Below, piece by piece: positions 14,589-21,126 of a stretch of DNA of 64,000 nt. The DNA is from an uncultured Lachnospiraceae bacterium (GTDB taxonomy: Bacteria; Bacillota; Clostridia; Lachnospirales; Lachnospiraceae). The stretch lies in assembly GCA_902476265.1 (NCBI GenBank), contig CABSCP010000024.1, positions 8,408-72,407 of the forward strand, read 5' to 3'. The translations under genes and the position numbers were made by a program. The notes beneath the pieces were generated by a model. That model had not been told where the DNA came from, did not search any database, and worked only from the letters and a program-made list of their open reading frames with translations. The number at the start of each line of letters is the position of its first letter. The first letter of the stretch is position 1.

Positions 14589-14844
14589 TGGCGTTGTAAG
14601 GTCCCGGGTCCCTGCCTATATATTTTTTGACGCGCCGCAGTTTACCCGGTACTCCTGCGCGCCGCCCGTCTCACATTAAGACGGAGCCGAAACTTGTCAA
14701 CCAGCATTACAACGCCACCCCGCCGGGATCCCGGCGGACGCTTGCGGCTTAAGGCCTGTTTATAGTCGCCGCAACGACTCAACAAAGCGCATCAGAGACG
14801 TGGAGCAGTCTCACTGCTGACGGTCATTTCTGACCGTTTCGGCT
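14589..14844 (-). ncRNA. Structured, possibly pseudoknotted RNA region (candidate)
   Basis: This gap has no gene. Two long pairings cross each other: 14589-14599 with 14707-14717 (11 bp, TGGCGTTGTAA) and 14685-14693 with 14836-14844 (9 bp, AGCCGAAAC). Local hairpins lie between them: 14666-14684, 14720-14737 (CCGCCGGGATCCCGGCGG), 14804-14818 and 14820-14837. The stretch is much richer in G+C than its flanks. It lies on the leftward transcript upstream of the 181-residue gene. It may be a stand-alone RNA or a 5' leader. I cannot match it to a known RNA class from sequence alone. Confidence 0.5.
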
Positions 14845-14848
14845 TTGA

Positions 14849-15088
14849 CTATTTTAAACGGAATACATTGAACAAAAATTTTCCGTTTTCATCTAATACG
14901 ACTTCAACGGTTGTCAGTTCTTCCAGCGCCCGGCTCATGGGAGTGTCGTATGTTCCACGAACCCATAGTCCCGATTTTTTCGCTTTATCCCAAAAACAAC
15001 CAACCTCAATTCCTCCGTTTTCAAACGGTATTTTTTCAAATACAGATTTTATAAAATTCTCGCACCATTCAACTTTAATTTCTTTCAT
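14849..15088 (-). CDS. Small prophage protein of unknown function
   Basis: A 79-residue acidic protein (start MKEIKVEWCENFIKSVFEKI, end FNVFRLK) with AAGAAAGGTGG before the ATG. It has no known motif to my eye. The sequence alternates charged and aromatic residues and looks like a real small globular protein. It sits between two structured non-coding stretches on the same leftward transcript. Its stop lies five bases before the crossing pairings described for 14589-14844. Confidence 0.6.
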   Translation of the reverse strand: MKEIKVEWCENFIKSVFEKIPFENGGIEVGCFWDKAKKSGLWVRGTYDTPMSRALEELTTVEVVLDENGKFLFNVFRLK

Positions 15089-15113
15089 GCCTGTACCACC
15101 TTTCTTCTTTGGG

Positions 15114-15397
15114 TATCAACAAAGTGCTGAGTCATCTCGCTTAGTACCTGTTCAACTCCCAACTTTTGTTTCGGATAATGTGATGATTGGTTCATCCTGT
15201 TAGTTTTCTTCTAATAGTACTAACACTTTGCATTAGAGCCGTATTGGTCTGTTTTTCGGTGCATTTTGCCGGGTTACTGTCTTTACACATCATTCCATCC
15301 GCTACGTTGATCCGTTTCGATCGTCACGGCAAACTACCATGTTACTCATGATGTAGTCCCCTACGCTTACCCGGCGTTCCTGCTTGCTTTGTTGATA
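15114..15397 (-). ncRNA. Structured leader or small RNA closed by an 11-bp terminal repeat (candidate)
   Basis: CTTTGTTGATA at 15387-15397 pairs with TATCAACAAAG at 15114-15124, so the first 280 bases of the leftward transcript could form one closed domain. Inside it, ACCCGGC (15369-15375) pairs with GCCGGGT (15268-15274). Only tiny reading frames are present. A consensus promoter (15403-15431) would start transcription almost exactly at the outer stem. The same 5' segment can also pair with GCTTTGTTGA, the transcript copy of 14779-14788, so two exclusive folds are possible. Confidence 0.5.
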
Positions 15398-15402
15398 AGA
15401 CC

Positions 15403-15431
15403 ACTATAAACCCTTTTTTATATATTGTCAA
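15403..15431 (-). promoter_or_regulatory. Strong leftward sigma-A promoter
   Basis: On the minus strand, TTGACA (15431-15426) and TATAGT (15408-15403) are separated by 17 bases. This is the best promoter match in the prophage part. It would transcribe the structured leader, the 79-residue gene and the 181-residue gene. Confidence 0.8.
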
Positions 15432-15472
15432 CTATTTTTTATAAAAAATTTTATATTTTATAAATTGTGCAA

Positions 15473-15501
15473 TTGACTGAATATATAAAATAGTGTATGG
15501 T
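15473..15501 (+). promoter_or_regulatory. Promoter of the XRE-like regulator
   Basis: TTGACT (15473-15478), 17 bases, then TATGGT (15496-15501). The spacer and -10 region (ATATAAAATAGTGTATGGTA) resemble those of the promoter at 15805-15833. It faces away from the leftward promoter at 15403-15431, about 40 bases apart. Confidence 0.65.
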
Positions 15502-15540
15502 ATACATATAAGAATTATTATCTTGGAAAGGAGAAAGAAA

Positions 15541-15765
15541 ATGCATACAGATGTCAGGGAATATATAAATCTTTGCCGGGTAAAACGGGGGAATGTATCC
15601 GAAGCAGAGCTCGCACGAAGAACGGGGCAGTCCCCGCAAAACATGAATAATAAATATAAAAGGAATACCTTTAAGGTATCAGAACTTGAAAGAGTTGCGG
15701 AGGCTTTAGACGCCGAATTAAAAATCTCTTTCATTGATAAGGAGACCGGGTTGCCGATTATATAA
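15541..15765 (+). CDS. XRE-family helix-turn-helix regulator, small
   Basis: A 74-residue protein with AAAGGAGAAAG before the ATG at 15541. An upstream in-frame start at 15493 lies inside the promoter and is rejected. The helix-turn-helix can be read as SEAELARRTGQSPQNMNNKY, followed by FKVSELERVAEALDAELKIS, the normal layout of Cro/CI-type proteins. The short ending DKETGLPII is a likely edge strand for dimer formation. It lies between divergent promoters and near an inverted repeat at 15798-15836, so it probably controls the accessory genes around it, perhaps including its own gene. Confidence 0.85.
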   Translation: MHTDVREYINLCRVKRGNVSEAELARRTGQSPQNMNNKYKRNTFKVSELERVAEALDAELKISFIDKETGLPII

Positions 15766-15797
15766 AAAATAGTATATATATAATATAAAAAATATAA

Positions 15798-15836
15798 ACT
15801 ACTATTGACATTATATAAAAAAAAGTGTATAGTAGT
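15798..15836 (+). promoter_or_regulatory. Promoter overlapped by an inverted repeat (candidate operator)
   Basis: TTGACA (15805-15810), 17 bases, TATAGT (15828-15833) form a near-perfect promoter. ACTACTAT (15798-15805) and ATAGTAGT (15829-15836) are inverted copies that cover both promoter boxes. A repressor dimer bound here would block transcription. The nearby XRE-like protein is the obvious candidate. Confidence 0.7.
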
Positions 15837-15882
15837 ATTATCAGGAACGGCAAGGAACCTGAAATAACAGGAAGGAGATCAC

Positions 15883-16026
15883 ATGGAAGAGATTATGACA
15901 GATAAACAGTATGACGGTATTTTACAAATGATCGGCATGATCCTTGACGGATGCAAGGACATAGAAGAGGCGAAAGAAAAAATTGCGGAACTTAGAAATG
16001 GAAAAAAAGAAAGCCCTGCTGAATAA
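15883..16026 (+). CDS. Very small prophage protein
   Basis: A 47-residue protein (start MEEIMTDKQYDGILQMIGMI, end KKESPAE) with GGAAGGAG at 15870-15877, downstream of the promoter at 15805-15833. It is helical and acidic-then-basic, with a pattern typical of short anti-repressor-like or regulatory peptides encoded next to XRE genes, but no function can be assigned. It is recognised from its good ribosome binding site and promoter rather than from any family. A G+C-rich hairpin follows (16050-16078). Confidence 0.6.
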   Translation: MEEIMTDKQYDGILQMIGMILDGCKDIEEAKEKIAELRNGKKESPAE

Positions 16027-16131
16027 ATAGCAGAGCACCAAACAGACAAGGGAGGGCGGGCTTGCCACCGCTCCCCCATCCAAAAAATATTATAACAGAA
16101 AGAATTGTAAAAGACAAGGAGACAGACGGAA

Positions 16132-16488
16132 ATGACATACGAAAAAATCAGCCATATGTACTTATTAAATGAAACTGATGAAAAAAAAGTTGACTTGATT
16201 GCACAGAGCATGAAGGAAAACGGTTATGTTGGATGTCCTATCCTTGTTTTTAATGACCAGCTGCTTACTGGGTCCCACAGATTGGCGGCGCTCCGTCAGT
16301 TGGAAGATGAAGGACTCGATGTATTTGACTGGGATGTCGCAGAAGACGTGACTGATCTGGTCGAAGAAGCCTTTGAAAAATTTGAAGAAGAGAACGGATG
16401 GCAGAAGGATATGGATTACAGCGATCTGGGATGGATGTTTAAGGGTACATGGGTTGAGGAGTATAAGGACCAGATCGAGGAGTGGTGA
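16132..16488 (+). CDS. ParB-like domain protein
   Basis: A 118-residue protein with AAGGAGAC upstream. Residues 33-54 carry the ParB/sulfiredoxin fold core: PILVFNDQLLTGSHRLAAL, with the Gly-Ser-His-Arg motif (47-50) in place of the usual Gly-x-x-Arg phosphate-binding loop. The C-terminal half is acidic. Stand-alone ParB-like domains are common in phages and act as nucleotide-binding or nuclease-like domains. There is no helix-turn-helix or centromere-binding part, so plasmid-type partition is unlikely. The next gene begins one base after its stop. Confidence 0.75.
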   Translation: MTYEKISHMYLLNETDEKKVDLIAQSMKENGYVGCPILVFNDQLLTGSHRLAALRQLEDEGLDVFDWDVAEDVTDLVEEAFEKFEEENGWQKDMDYSDLGWMFKGTWVEEYKDQIEEW

Positions 16489-16489
16489 T

Positions 16490-17002
16490 ATGAGCAAAGT
16501 TGTATTGCCACGAACATGCCGCGAATGTGGATGCACATTTCAGGGCGGCCCCAGGGCATGGTATTGCCCATCATGCCGAGAAGATAGAAAGAGAATCCAG
16601 GACAGGGACTTCAAGGCACGGAAACGTGTTGGATCAGTGGTGCCAGTGGGCAGCGTGCTCCGGTGCGAGAGATGTGGGAAAGAGATTATTAAAAATGGTG
16701 GACTGCAGCGATTTTGTCCGGAGTGCGCTGCACAGAACTTAAAAATAATAGATAATGCGCAGTCCTTGAAATGGAAAATGGAACATCCTGAAAAGGATAA
16801 AGAAGCGAAACGGAACATGAGTAAGAGAAGAAGCCTGGAAGATGGAAAATCATCCGGTATTAAATACATATCCTGGGATAAGGGGAGTCGTAAGTGGAGG
16901 GTTGCCCCGGTCATAAACGGGCACCAGGTATACGGCGGCAAATACAAGGATATAGAGTCCGCGCAAAAAGCGTTGGACAGGATTTTAAGGGAAACTAAGT
17001 GA
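16490..17002 (+). CDS. Two zinc ribbons plus AP2-like DNA-binding domain
   Basis: A 170-residue protein. The ATG at 16490 follows the ParB-like stop; AGGAGTGG precedes it. Two Cys4 units are visible: Cys10, 13, 26, 29 and Cys59, 62, 76, 79. A basic linker follows, and then residues 120-168 (GIKYISWDKGSRKWRVAPV, then YGGKYKDIESAQKALDRIL) read as an AP2-type three-strand-plus-helix domain, as found in phage HNH nucleases and at the N-terminus of some integrases. No catalytic part is seen. It may bind DNA and lies immediately before the remote fibre-tip pair, so a role as accessory factor for recombination is possible but unproven. Confidence 0.7.
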   Translation: MSKVVLPRTCRECGCTFQGGPRAWYCPSCREDRKRIQDRDFKARKRVGSVVPVGSVLRCERCGKEIIKNGGLQRFCPECAAQNLKIIDNAQSLKWKMEHPEKDKEAKRNMSKRRSLEDGKSSGIKYISWDKGSRKWRVAPVINGHQVYGGKYKDIESAQKALDRILRETK

Positions 17003-17023
17003 TTGGTTTCTCTTTTTTTTGCA

Positions 17024-17284
17024 TTAAATGGCAAAATGAATCTGTCCGAACATGTCCCGCAATGGATTCCATCACAGGCCGGTAATGGATTGCATTATGA
17101 CAAGGCGGATCCAACCAGCGCCCGTATGGTAGTTTACAAAATGGCTGATGATAACTGGTGCGGTATCGGATGCGATCCGTCCGGCAATCTACATTTTCGC
17201 GTCGGCTTAAACGATGACCGTGTAAAAGACTATCAGTTTAATACCGATGGGCATATCTACTGCAACGGCAGCCTTTTGGTATAA
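17024..17284 (+). CDS. Silent alternative tail-fibre tip 3
   Basis: Open from the switch site as L-N-G-K-MNLSEHVPQWIPSQ, ending DGHIYCNGSLLV at 17284, about 86 residues. It contains SARMVVYKMADDNWCGIGCD and NLHFRVGLNDD, patterns common in fibre or appendage tips. There is no ribosome binding site before the ATG inside the frame; the T-run at 17012-17020 and the preceding stop argue against independent expression. Length, frame and position equal those of the other tips. It is inferred to be used only after recombination with the site in the fibre 2 gene. Confidence 0.65.
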   Translation, partial: LNGKMNLSEHVPQWIPSQAGNGLHYDKADPTSARMVVYKMADDNWCGIGCDPSGNLHFRVGLNDDRVKDYQFNTDGHIYCNGSLLV

Positions 17285-17289
17285 CGGTA

Positions 17290-17586
17290 TTAATGCCCTA
17301 TGGCGATCCAATACACTTCCGCCGGTTCGCTGTCTTTTCTGACGGTGTGTATTGTAAAATCCGTAATATAGACCGGATACGCTGTGCTGACCTGCCTGGA
17401 TGGATCCGAGGTGAGGTCGCAAAGTGAAATACGGGGCGGAATATTAAATTTTGTCTTAAACGTTATCTGTGTCTGCCTGATTTCATCCGGGCCACCAGAT
17501 ATAAAGGCCGTTCCCAGCTCAATATGGGCCGGTTGTTTATCATCGTCTGAATTGTAAACTATCGTGGTATTCATTTTGCCATTTAA
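17290..17586 (-). CDS. Silent alternative tail-fibre tip 4
   Basis: On the minus strand, the frame opens in the switch site as L-N-G-K-MNTTIVYNSDDDKQ and ends EVYWIAIGH at 17290, about 98 residues. It has the pattern TQITFKTKFNIPPRISLCDL followed by YITDFTIHTV, which resembles the beta-sandwich H-type lectin-like tips of phage fibres. No ribosome binding site fits the ATG at 17574. It would be joined to the fibre stem by inversion between 10432 and 17586, or after exchange of cassettes between the two loci. Confidence 0.65.
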   Translation of the reverse strand, partial: LNGKMNTTIVYNSDDDKQPAHIELGTAFISGGPDEIRQTQITFKTKFNIPPRISLCDLTSDPSRQVSTAYPVYITDFTIHTVRKDSEPAEVYWIAIGH

Positions 17587-17728
17587 CGGAGAAGCCGTTA
17601 GATTTATTCTAAAGTTTTTCTAAAGATGATACTTTAGACAGTATTTTTAAGCATATGCGTTTTGTGTAAAAATCCTCAAAATAAGCCAATTTTTTGAGTA
17701 GACATACCACAACATATTTGCATAATTG
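17587..17728. other. Prophage end with possible integrase arm motifs
   Basis: There is no gene here. TTCTAAAG occurs twice as a direct repeat (17607-17614 and 17618-17625), and the second copy forms an inverted repeat with CTTTAGA (17632-17638). Short repeated motifs beside an attachment core are typical arm-type binding sites of tyrosine integrases, so this may be the right arm of the phage attachment site. Confidence 0.4.
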
Positions 17729-17772
17729 CCTTGCCAAGGTGGAGGTCGCGGGTTCGAGCCCCGTCTGTCGCT
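17729..17772 (+). tRNA. 3' half of tRNA-Gly(GCC): prophage attachment core (attR)
   Basis: CCTTGCCAAGG is the anticodon arm with anticodon GCC, followed by the variable loop, the T arm (GTCGCGGGTTCGAGCCCCGTC) split here as GCGGG/CCCCG around TTCGA, and the 3' acceptor strand CTGTCGC plus T. The matching 5' acceptor strand GCGACAG and the D arm are absent upstream, where the prophage sequence is found. This is what remains at the right border after integration into the 3' part of a tRNA gene. The intact gene should lie at the left prophage end. Confidence 0.85.
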
Positions 17773-17782
17773 CGCAGACAGA

Positions 17783-17826
17783 GAGTTTATAAATCTTGTA
17801 ACTACAGGATTTGTAAACTCTTTTTT
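17783..17826 (+). terminator. Terminator of the tRNA-Gly gene
   Basis: GAGTTTA (17783-17789) pairs with TAAACTC (17814-17820), with a further AAATC/GATTT stem inside, then six T. In the uninterrupted chromosome it would follow the tRNA. It now ends any transcription leaving the prophage. Confidence 0.8.
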
Positions 17827-17930
17827 CGTTTGCCGGTGTATCGAAAAATTTCGAAGGAAATTGTCTGTCAGAGCTGTATAACCCACGGCAATCGGGACAG
17901 AATAAGCAAAAAGCTGTGAGGTGGATTTGC

Positions 17931-18506
17931 ATGAAAAGTAAAATTCGGATTTATATGGCGGCTGTACTTTTGGCCCTGGCGCTGAGCGGTTGTGGAAAAG
18001 GCGCGGGGAATGAGGCAGAAAGTCCTTACCGGGAGGACGTGGCGGCAGCAGATCTTTTGGATGCGGTATCACAGGAACTGGGCGAAGATTATTGGCCCAA
18101 TATGGAGATTCCGGCGGACATGCTGGAGGAAACCTATGGGCTGTCCCGGGAACTGTATGAAGAGGCGGCGGCTCAGATGCCCATGATATCCGCCAATGTG
18201 GATACGCTGATCATCGTGAAGGCAAAGCCGGGCAAAGAGAAGGATGTGGAGGACGCGCTGCTGTCGTTTCAGAAATACAACCGGGAGGAGGCGCTGCAGT
18301 ACCCTTCCAATCTGGGAAAGGTGCAGGCTTCCCAGGTGAAAACTTTCGGTCGTTATGTCTGCTTTGTGCAGTTGGGCGGAGACACTTCCCAACAGGAACA
18401 GGATGCGGCGGAGGACGGAGATGCGGCCGTTATCAAGCATTGTGAGCAGATCAACGGCAAGGCGCTGGATGTGATGGAAAACATGCTGACAAAGAAAGCG
18501 GGCTGA
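17931..18506 (+). CDS. DUF4358 lipoprotein
   Basis: A 191-residue protein. ATG 17931 is chosen because GAGGTGG at 17916-17922 fits it; an in-frame GTG at 17916 lies inside that site. The N-terminus is a lipoprotein signal with lipobox LSGC (Cys at about residue 21). The mature part has the DUF4358 pattern (DNVDTLIIVKAKPG-like stretch and KTFGRYVCFVQLGG). DUF4358 proteins are found beside MBOAT and DHHW genes in Lachnospiraceae, as here, with a one-base gap to the next gene. They are thought to be surface-attached parts of an acylation system. The function is not established. Confidence 0.8.
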   Translation: MKSKIRIYMAAVLLALALSGCGKGAGNEAESPYREDVAAADLLDAVSQELGEDYWPNMEIPADMLEETYGLSRELYEEAAAQMPMISANVDTLIIVKAKPGKEKDVEDALLSFQKYNREEALQYPSNLGKVQASQVKTFGRYVCFVQLGGDTSQQEQDAAEDGDAAVIKHCEQINGKALDVMENMLTKKAG

Positions 18507-18507
18507 T

Positions 18508-19908
18508 ATGGTTTTTTCCGGGATCCTTTTTCTGTTTCGGTTTCTGCCCCTGTTTTTCCTGATCTATTATATGGTTCCCCAACGGGCAAAAAATACTGTC
18601 CTGTTTTTGGGGAGCCTTCTTTTTTATGCCTGGGGAGAACCGGTTTATGTGGTATGGATGCTCTTTTCCACGGTTTCGGACTATTGTCACGGGATACTGA
18701 TTGAAAAGGCTCTTGTGAAACAGCGGCAGAGAAAAGCGAAAGCGTTTTTGATCTCTTCTCTGAGCATCAATCTGCTGATGCTTGGATTTTTTAAATATTT
18801 TGACGCGGCGGCAGCGGCTGTAAACCGGATTTTGGGAACGGGAATTTTGGTGTCCGGCCTGCCGCTGCCGGTGGGCATTTCATTTTATACCTTTCAGACC
18901 ATGTCTTATACCATTGATGTTTACCGAAGGGAGGTCCCGGCACAGAAAAATCCGATCACGTTCGGCGCTTTTGTGACCATGTTTCCCCAGCTGGTGGCAG
19001 GCCCTATCGTACAGTATAAGCAGATCGGAGAGCGGCTGGAAATAAGACGGTTTTCCCGGGAGGATATGGCGGACGGTATCCGTCGTTTTATCGTCGGCCT
19101 TGGGAAGAAAGTGCTGCTGGCAAATCAGGCAGGGCTATTGTTTGAGCAGATCCGGAGTTTTGAGAGGGCGGATATGACGGTGCTGGCAGCCTGGATGGGA
19201 ACGGTCTGTTTTGCATTTCAGATTTACTTTGACTTCAGCGGTTATTCGGATATGGCGGCAGGACTGGGGAAAATGCTGGGCTTTTCCTTTCCGGAGAACT
19301 TTAACTATCCTTATATGGCAAAAAGCGTGACGGATTTCTGGCGGCGCTGGCATATGACCTTATCCGGCTGGTTTCGGGAATATGTTTACATTCCGCTGGG
19401 CGGCAGCAGGAAGGGGAAGGCTGTGACGGTGAGAAATCTGCTGATTGTCTGGGCGCTGACCGGGATCTGGCACGGGGCCGCCTGGCAGTTTTTGCTGTGG
19501 GGGCTCTGGTTTTTTGTGTTCCTGACCCTGGAAAAACTCTGGATAGGGAACCGGCTGAAAAAGCTGCCGGGCATTCTGCAGCATCTTTACGCGCTGTCTG
19601 CGGTGCTGGGAGGCTGGGTGCTTTTTTCCTTGTCCGGGCTCAGGGAAGCCGGATTCTGGGCGGCCTGCATGGCAGGAGGAAACGGCGCAGATTTTGGAGA
19701 CAGAAAGATTTTATATGTGCTGACTTCCAATCTGGTATGGCTGGCGGCAATGGCGTTTGGCTGTACCCCTCTGCCCGCCGGGGCAGGGAAAAAGGCGGCA
19801 GAGCACAGCGCCTGGCTGGAGACCGGTTTTTATCTCGGGACCTTTGCCCTGTCCATCGCGTTTTTGTTGAATGCCGGTTATAATCCGTTTCTGTATTTCC
19901 GGTTTTAG
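18508..19908 (+). CDS. MBOAT O-acyltransferase (AlgI/DltB-like)
   Basis: A 466-residue protein with about ten membrane spans. It has the MBOAT signature: FWRRWHMTLSGWFREY from Trp278 region and the catalytic histidine in GIWHGAAW (His322). The N-terminal part (FSGILFLFRFLPLFFLIYY) is the usual start of AlgI-type proteins. It moves acetyl or other acyl groups across the membrane onto cell-surface polymers. It is flanked by a DUF4358 lipoprotein and a DHHW protein, the typical three-gene unit. The substrate in this organism, wall polymer or exopolysaccharide, cannot be told from sequence. Confidence 0.92.
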   Translation: MVFSGILFLFRFLPLFFLIYYMVPQRAKNTVLFLGSLLFYAWGEPVYVVWMLFSTVSDYCHGILIEKALVKQRQRKAKAFLISSLSINLLMLGFFKYFDAAAAAVNRILGTGILVSGLPLPVGISFYTFQTMSYTIDVYRREVPAQKNPITFGAFVTMFPQLVAGPIVQYKQIGERLEIRRFSREDMADGIRRFIVGLGKKVLLANQAGLLFEQIRSFERADMTVLAAWMGTVCFAFQIYFDFSGYSDMAAGLGKMLGFSFPENFNYPYMAKSVTDFWRRWHMTLSGWFREYVYIPLGGSRKGKAVTVRNLLIVWALTGIWHGAAWQFLLWGLWFFVFLTLEKLWIGNRLKKLPGILQHLYALSAVLGGWVLFSLSGLREAGFWAACMAGGNGADFGDRKILYVLTSNLVWLAAMAFGCTPLPAGAGKKAAEHSAWLETGFYLGTFALSIAFLLNAGYNPFLYFRF

Positions 19909-19938
19909 GAGACACAGGATGGGCAGGAGGGGAATAAG

Positions 19939-21057
19939 ATGAAGAAGGATAATGTTTTTCTTTGGGCGGCGGCCCTTTTTTACGGCGGGATTCTGCTCTG
20001 TGATCTGGGAGGCAGGGACCGGGCCTTTTCCCCGCTGGAAAACCGGATGCTGGCGCAAAAGCCGGAGTGGAGGTTAGAAAGCGTAAGGGACGGTTCCGCC
20101 CAAAAGGATTATGAAAAGTATCTGGAAGATCAGTTCCCGGGGCGGGACGGCTGGATCAGGGTGAAAACCGGTGTAGAAAGGATTTCCGGCAAAAAGGATG
20201 TGAACGGCGTGTATTTTGCGCCGGGTAACACGCTGATGGAGCGGCATCCGGCGGAACAGGGAACTTGGGAGAAGGCGGAGCGTAAGATCGGACGGCTGGT
20301 AAAAGAGGGCAGTGCCATTTCCCAAATCGTGACAGGACAAACGGCGGTGATGCTGGTGCCCTCTGCCGCGGCCATACAACGCCATCGTCTTCCTTTCTTT
20401 GCCGATGAATTTGACCAGGAAGCTGTGCTGACGGAGGCAAAAAAGAGGACAGAAGAGGCAGGACTCCTTTTCGTGGACAGTGCAGGCGCCCTCCGGAAAC
20501 ATGCGGCGGAAGAAATTTATTACGGAACGGACCACCACTGGACAACGCTGGGGGCTTTCTATGGATATCAGGCTTTTTTGGAAGCTTTTGGACGGAAAGG
20601 GACTTCTTTGGAAGCGTATGAGCGGATTCCGGTGACGGATTCCTTTTACGGGACACTGCAGGCGAAGGTGAATCTGCCGGTGGCAGCGGATACCATTACG
20701 CTGTTTCGAAGAAACGGGGAAGGGGAGCACCCCGTGCGTTTTGTGTATGAAGAAAAAGAGGCGCCTTCCTGCTATTTTTATGACAGACTCAAAACCCGGG
20801 ATGCCTATGCTTTTTTCCTGGATGGGAATGTTCCTCTTTTGGAGATACGGGGGGAGGGACCGGAAAACAGCAGCATTCTTGTCATTAAGGATTCCTATGC
20901 CAATTGTTTCGTTCCTTTTCTGACAAAGGATTATGGCAGGATACTGGTGTTGGATAAACGGTATTACCGGGGGGATGTGCGGGTGATAGCGGAGGAATAC
21001 GGCCCCTGTGATGTGCTATATTTATACAGTTTGTTCGGGTTTGTGGATAACTTTTGA
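19939..21057 (+). CDS. DHHW (AlgX/AlgJ-like) SGNH-fold acetylation partner
   Basis: A 372-residue protein with a single N-terminal membrane anchor (residues 7-24). The name-giving motif is GTDHHWTTLGAFYGYQAF with Asp198, His199, His200 and Trp201. A second conserved part, ILVIKDSYANCFVPFL, supplies the Ser of the SGNH-like active site. Proteins of this family accept acyl groups from the MBOAT partner and transfer them to a surface sugar polymer. The gene follows the MBOAT gene with a 30-base gap containing a GGAGGGGAA site. Confidence 0.9.
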   Translation: MKKDNVFLWAAALFYGGILLCDLGGRDRAFSPLENRMLAQKPEWRLESVRDGSAQKDYEKYLEDQFPGRDGWIRVKTGVERISGKKDVNGVYFAPGNTLMERHPAEQGTWEKAERKIGRLVKEGSAISQIVTGQTAVMLVPSAAAIQRHRLPFFADEFDQEAVLTEAKKRTEEAGLLFVDSAGALRKHAAEEIYYGTDHHWTTLGAFYGYQAFLEAFGRKGTSLEAYERIPVTDSFYGTLQAKVNLPVAADTITLFRRNGEGEHPVRFVYEEKEAPSCYFYDRLKTRDAYAFFLDGNVPLLEIRGEGPENSSILVIKDSYANCFVPFLTKDYGRILVLDKRYYRGDVRVIAEEYGPCDVLYLYSLFGFVDNF

Positions 21058-21068
21058 TGCAAAAGGAA

Positions 21069-21097
21069 TTTACTTTCCGGTGTCGATACCGTATTAT
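21069..21097 (+). promoter_or_regulatory. Promoter of the metallohydrolase/thyA/folA group
   Basis: TTTACT (21069-21074), 17 bases, TATTAT (21092-21097), 30 bases before the start of the metallohydrolase. It follows the end of the acyltransferase cluster and is the only good match in that gap. Confidence 0.55.
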
Positions 21098-21126
21098 TAA
21101 GATAGGAAGTGGAAAGGGGGAATTTC

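Larger units (their letters stand above)
17024..17586. mobile_element. Remote cassette pair: two silent fibre tips bounded by inverted switch sites
   Basis: The 13-base site TTAAATGGCAAAA is at 17024-17036 and, inverted, at 17574-17586, the same as the two sites at 10432 and 10942. The outer neighbours also match in pairs: C-A before the two plus-strand copies, C-G before the two minus-strand copies. Between them lie two convergent frames, both in frame with Leu-Asn-Gly-Lys, ending five bases apart. No stem or promoter precedes them; there is a stop codon and a T-run upstream. This looks like a storage locus for alternative fibre tips. Confidence 0.75.

Noticed and set aside
14392..14679. 95-codon plus-strand frame within the leftward accessory operon
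   Set aside because: It overlaps the 181-residue gene on the other strand, has no ribosome binding site and runs through the structured RNA region.
17700..17772. Complete tRNA-Gly gene at the prophage border
   Set aside because: The 5' acceptor strand and D arm are missing, so it is only the attachment core.
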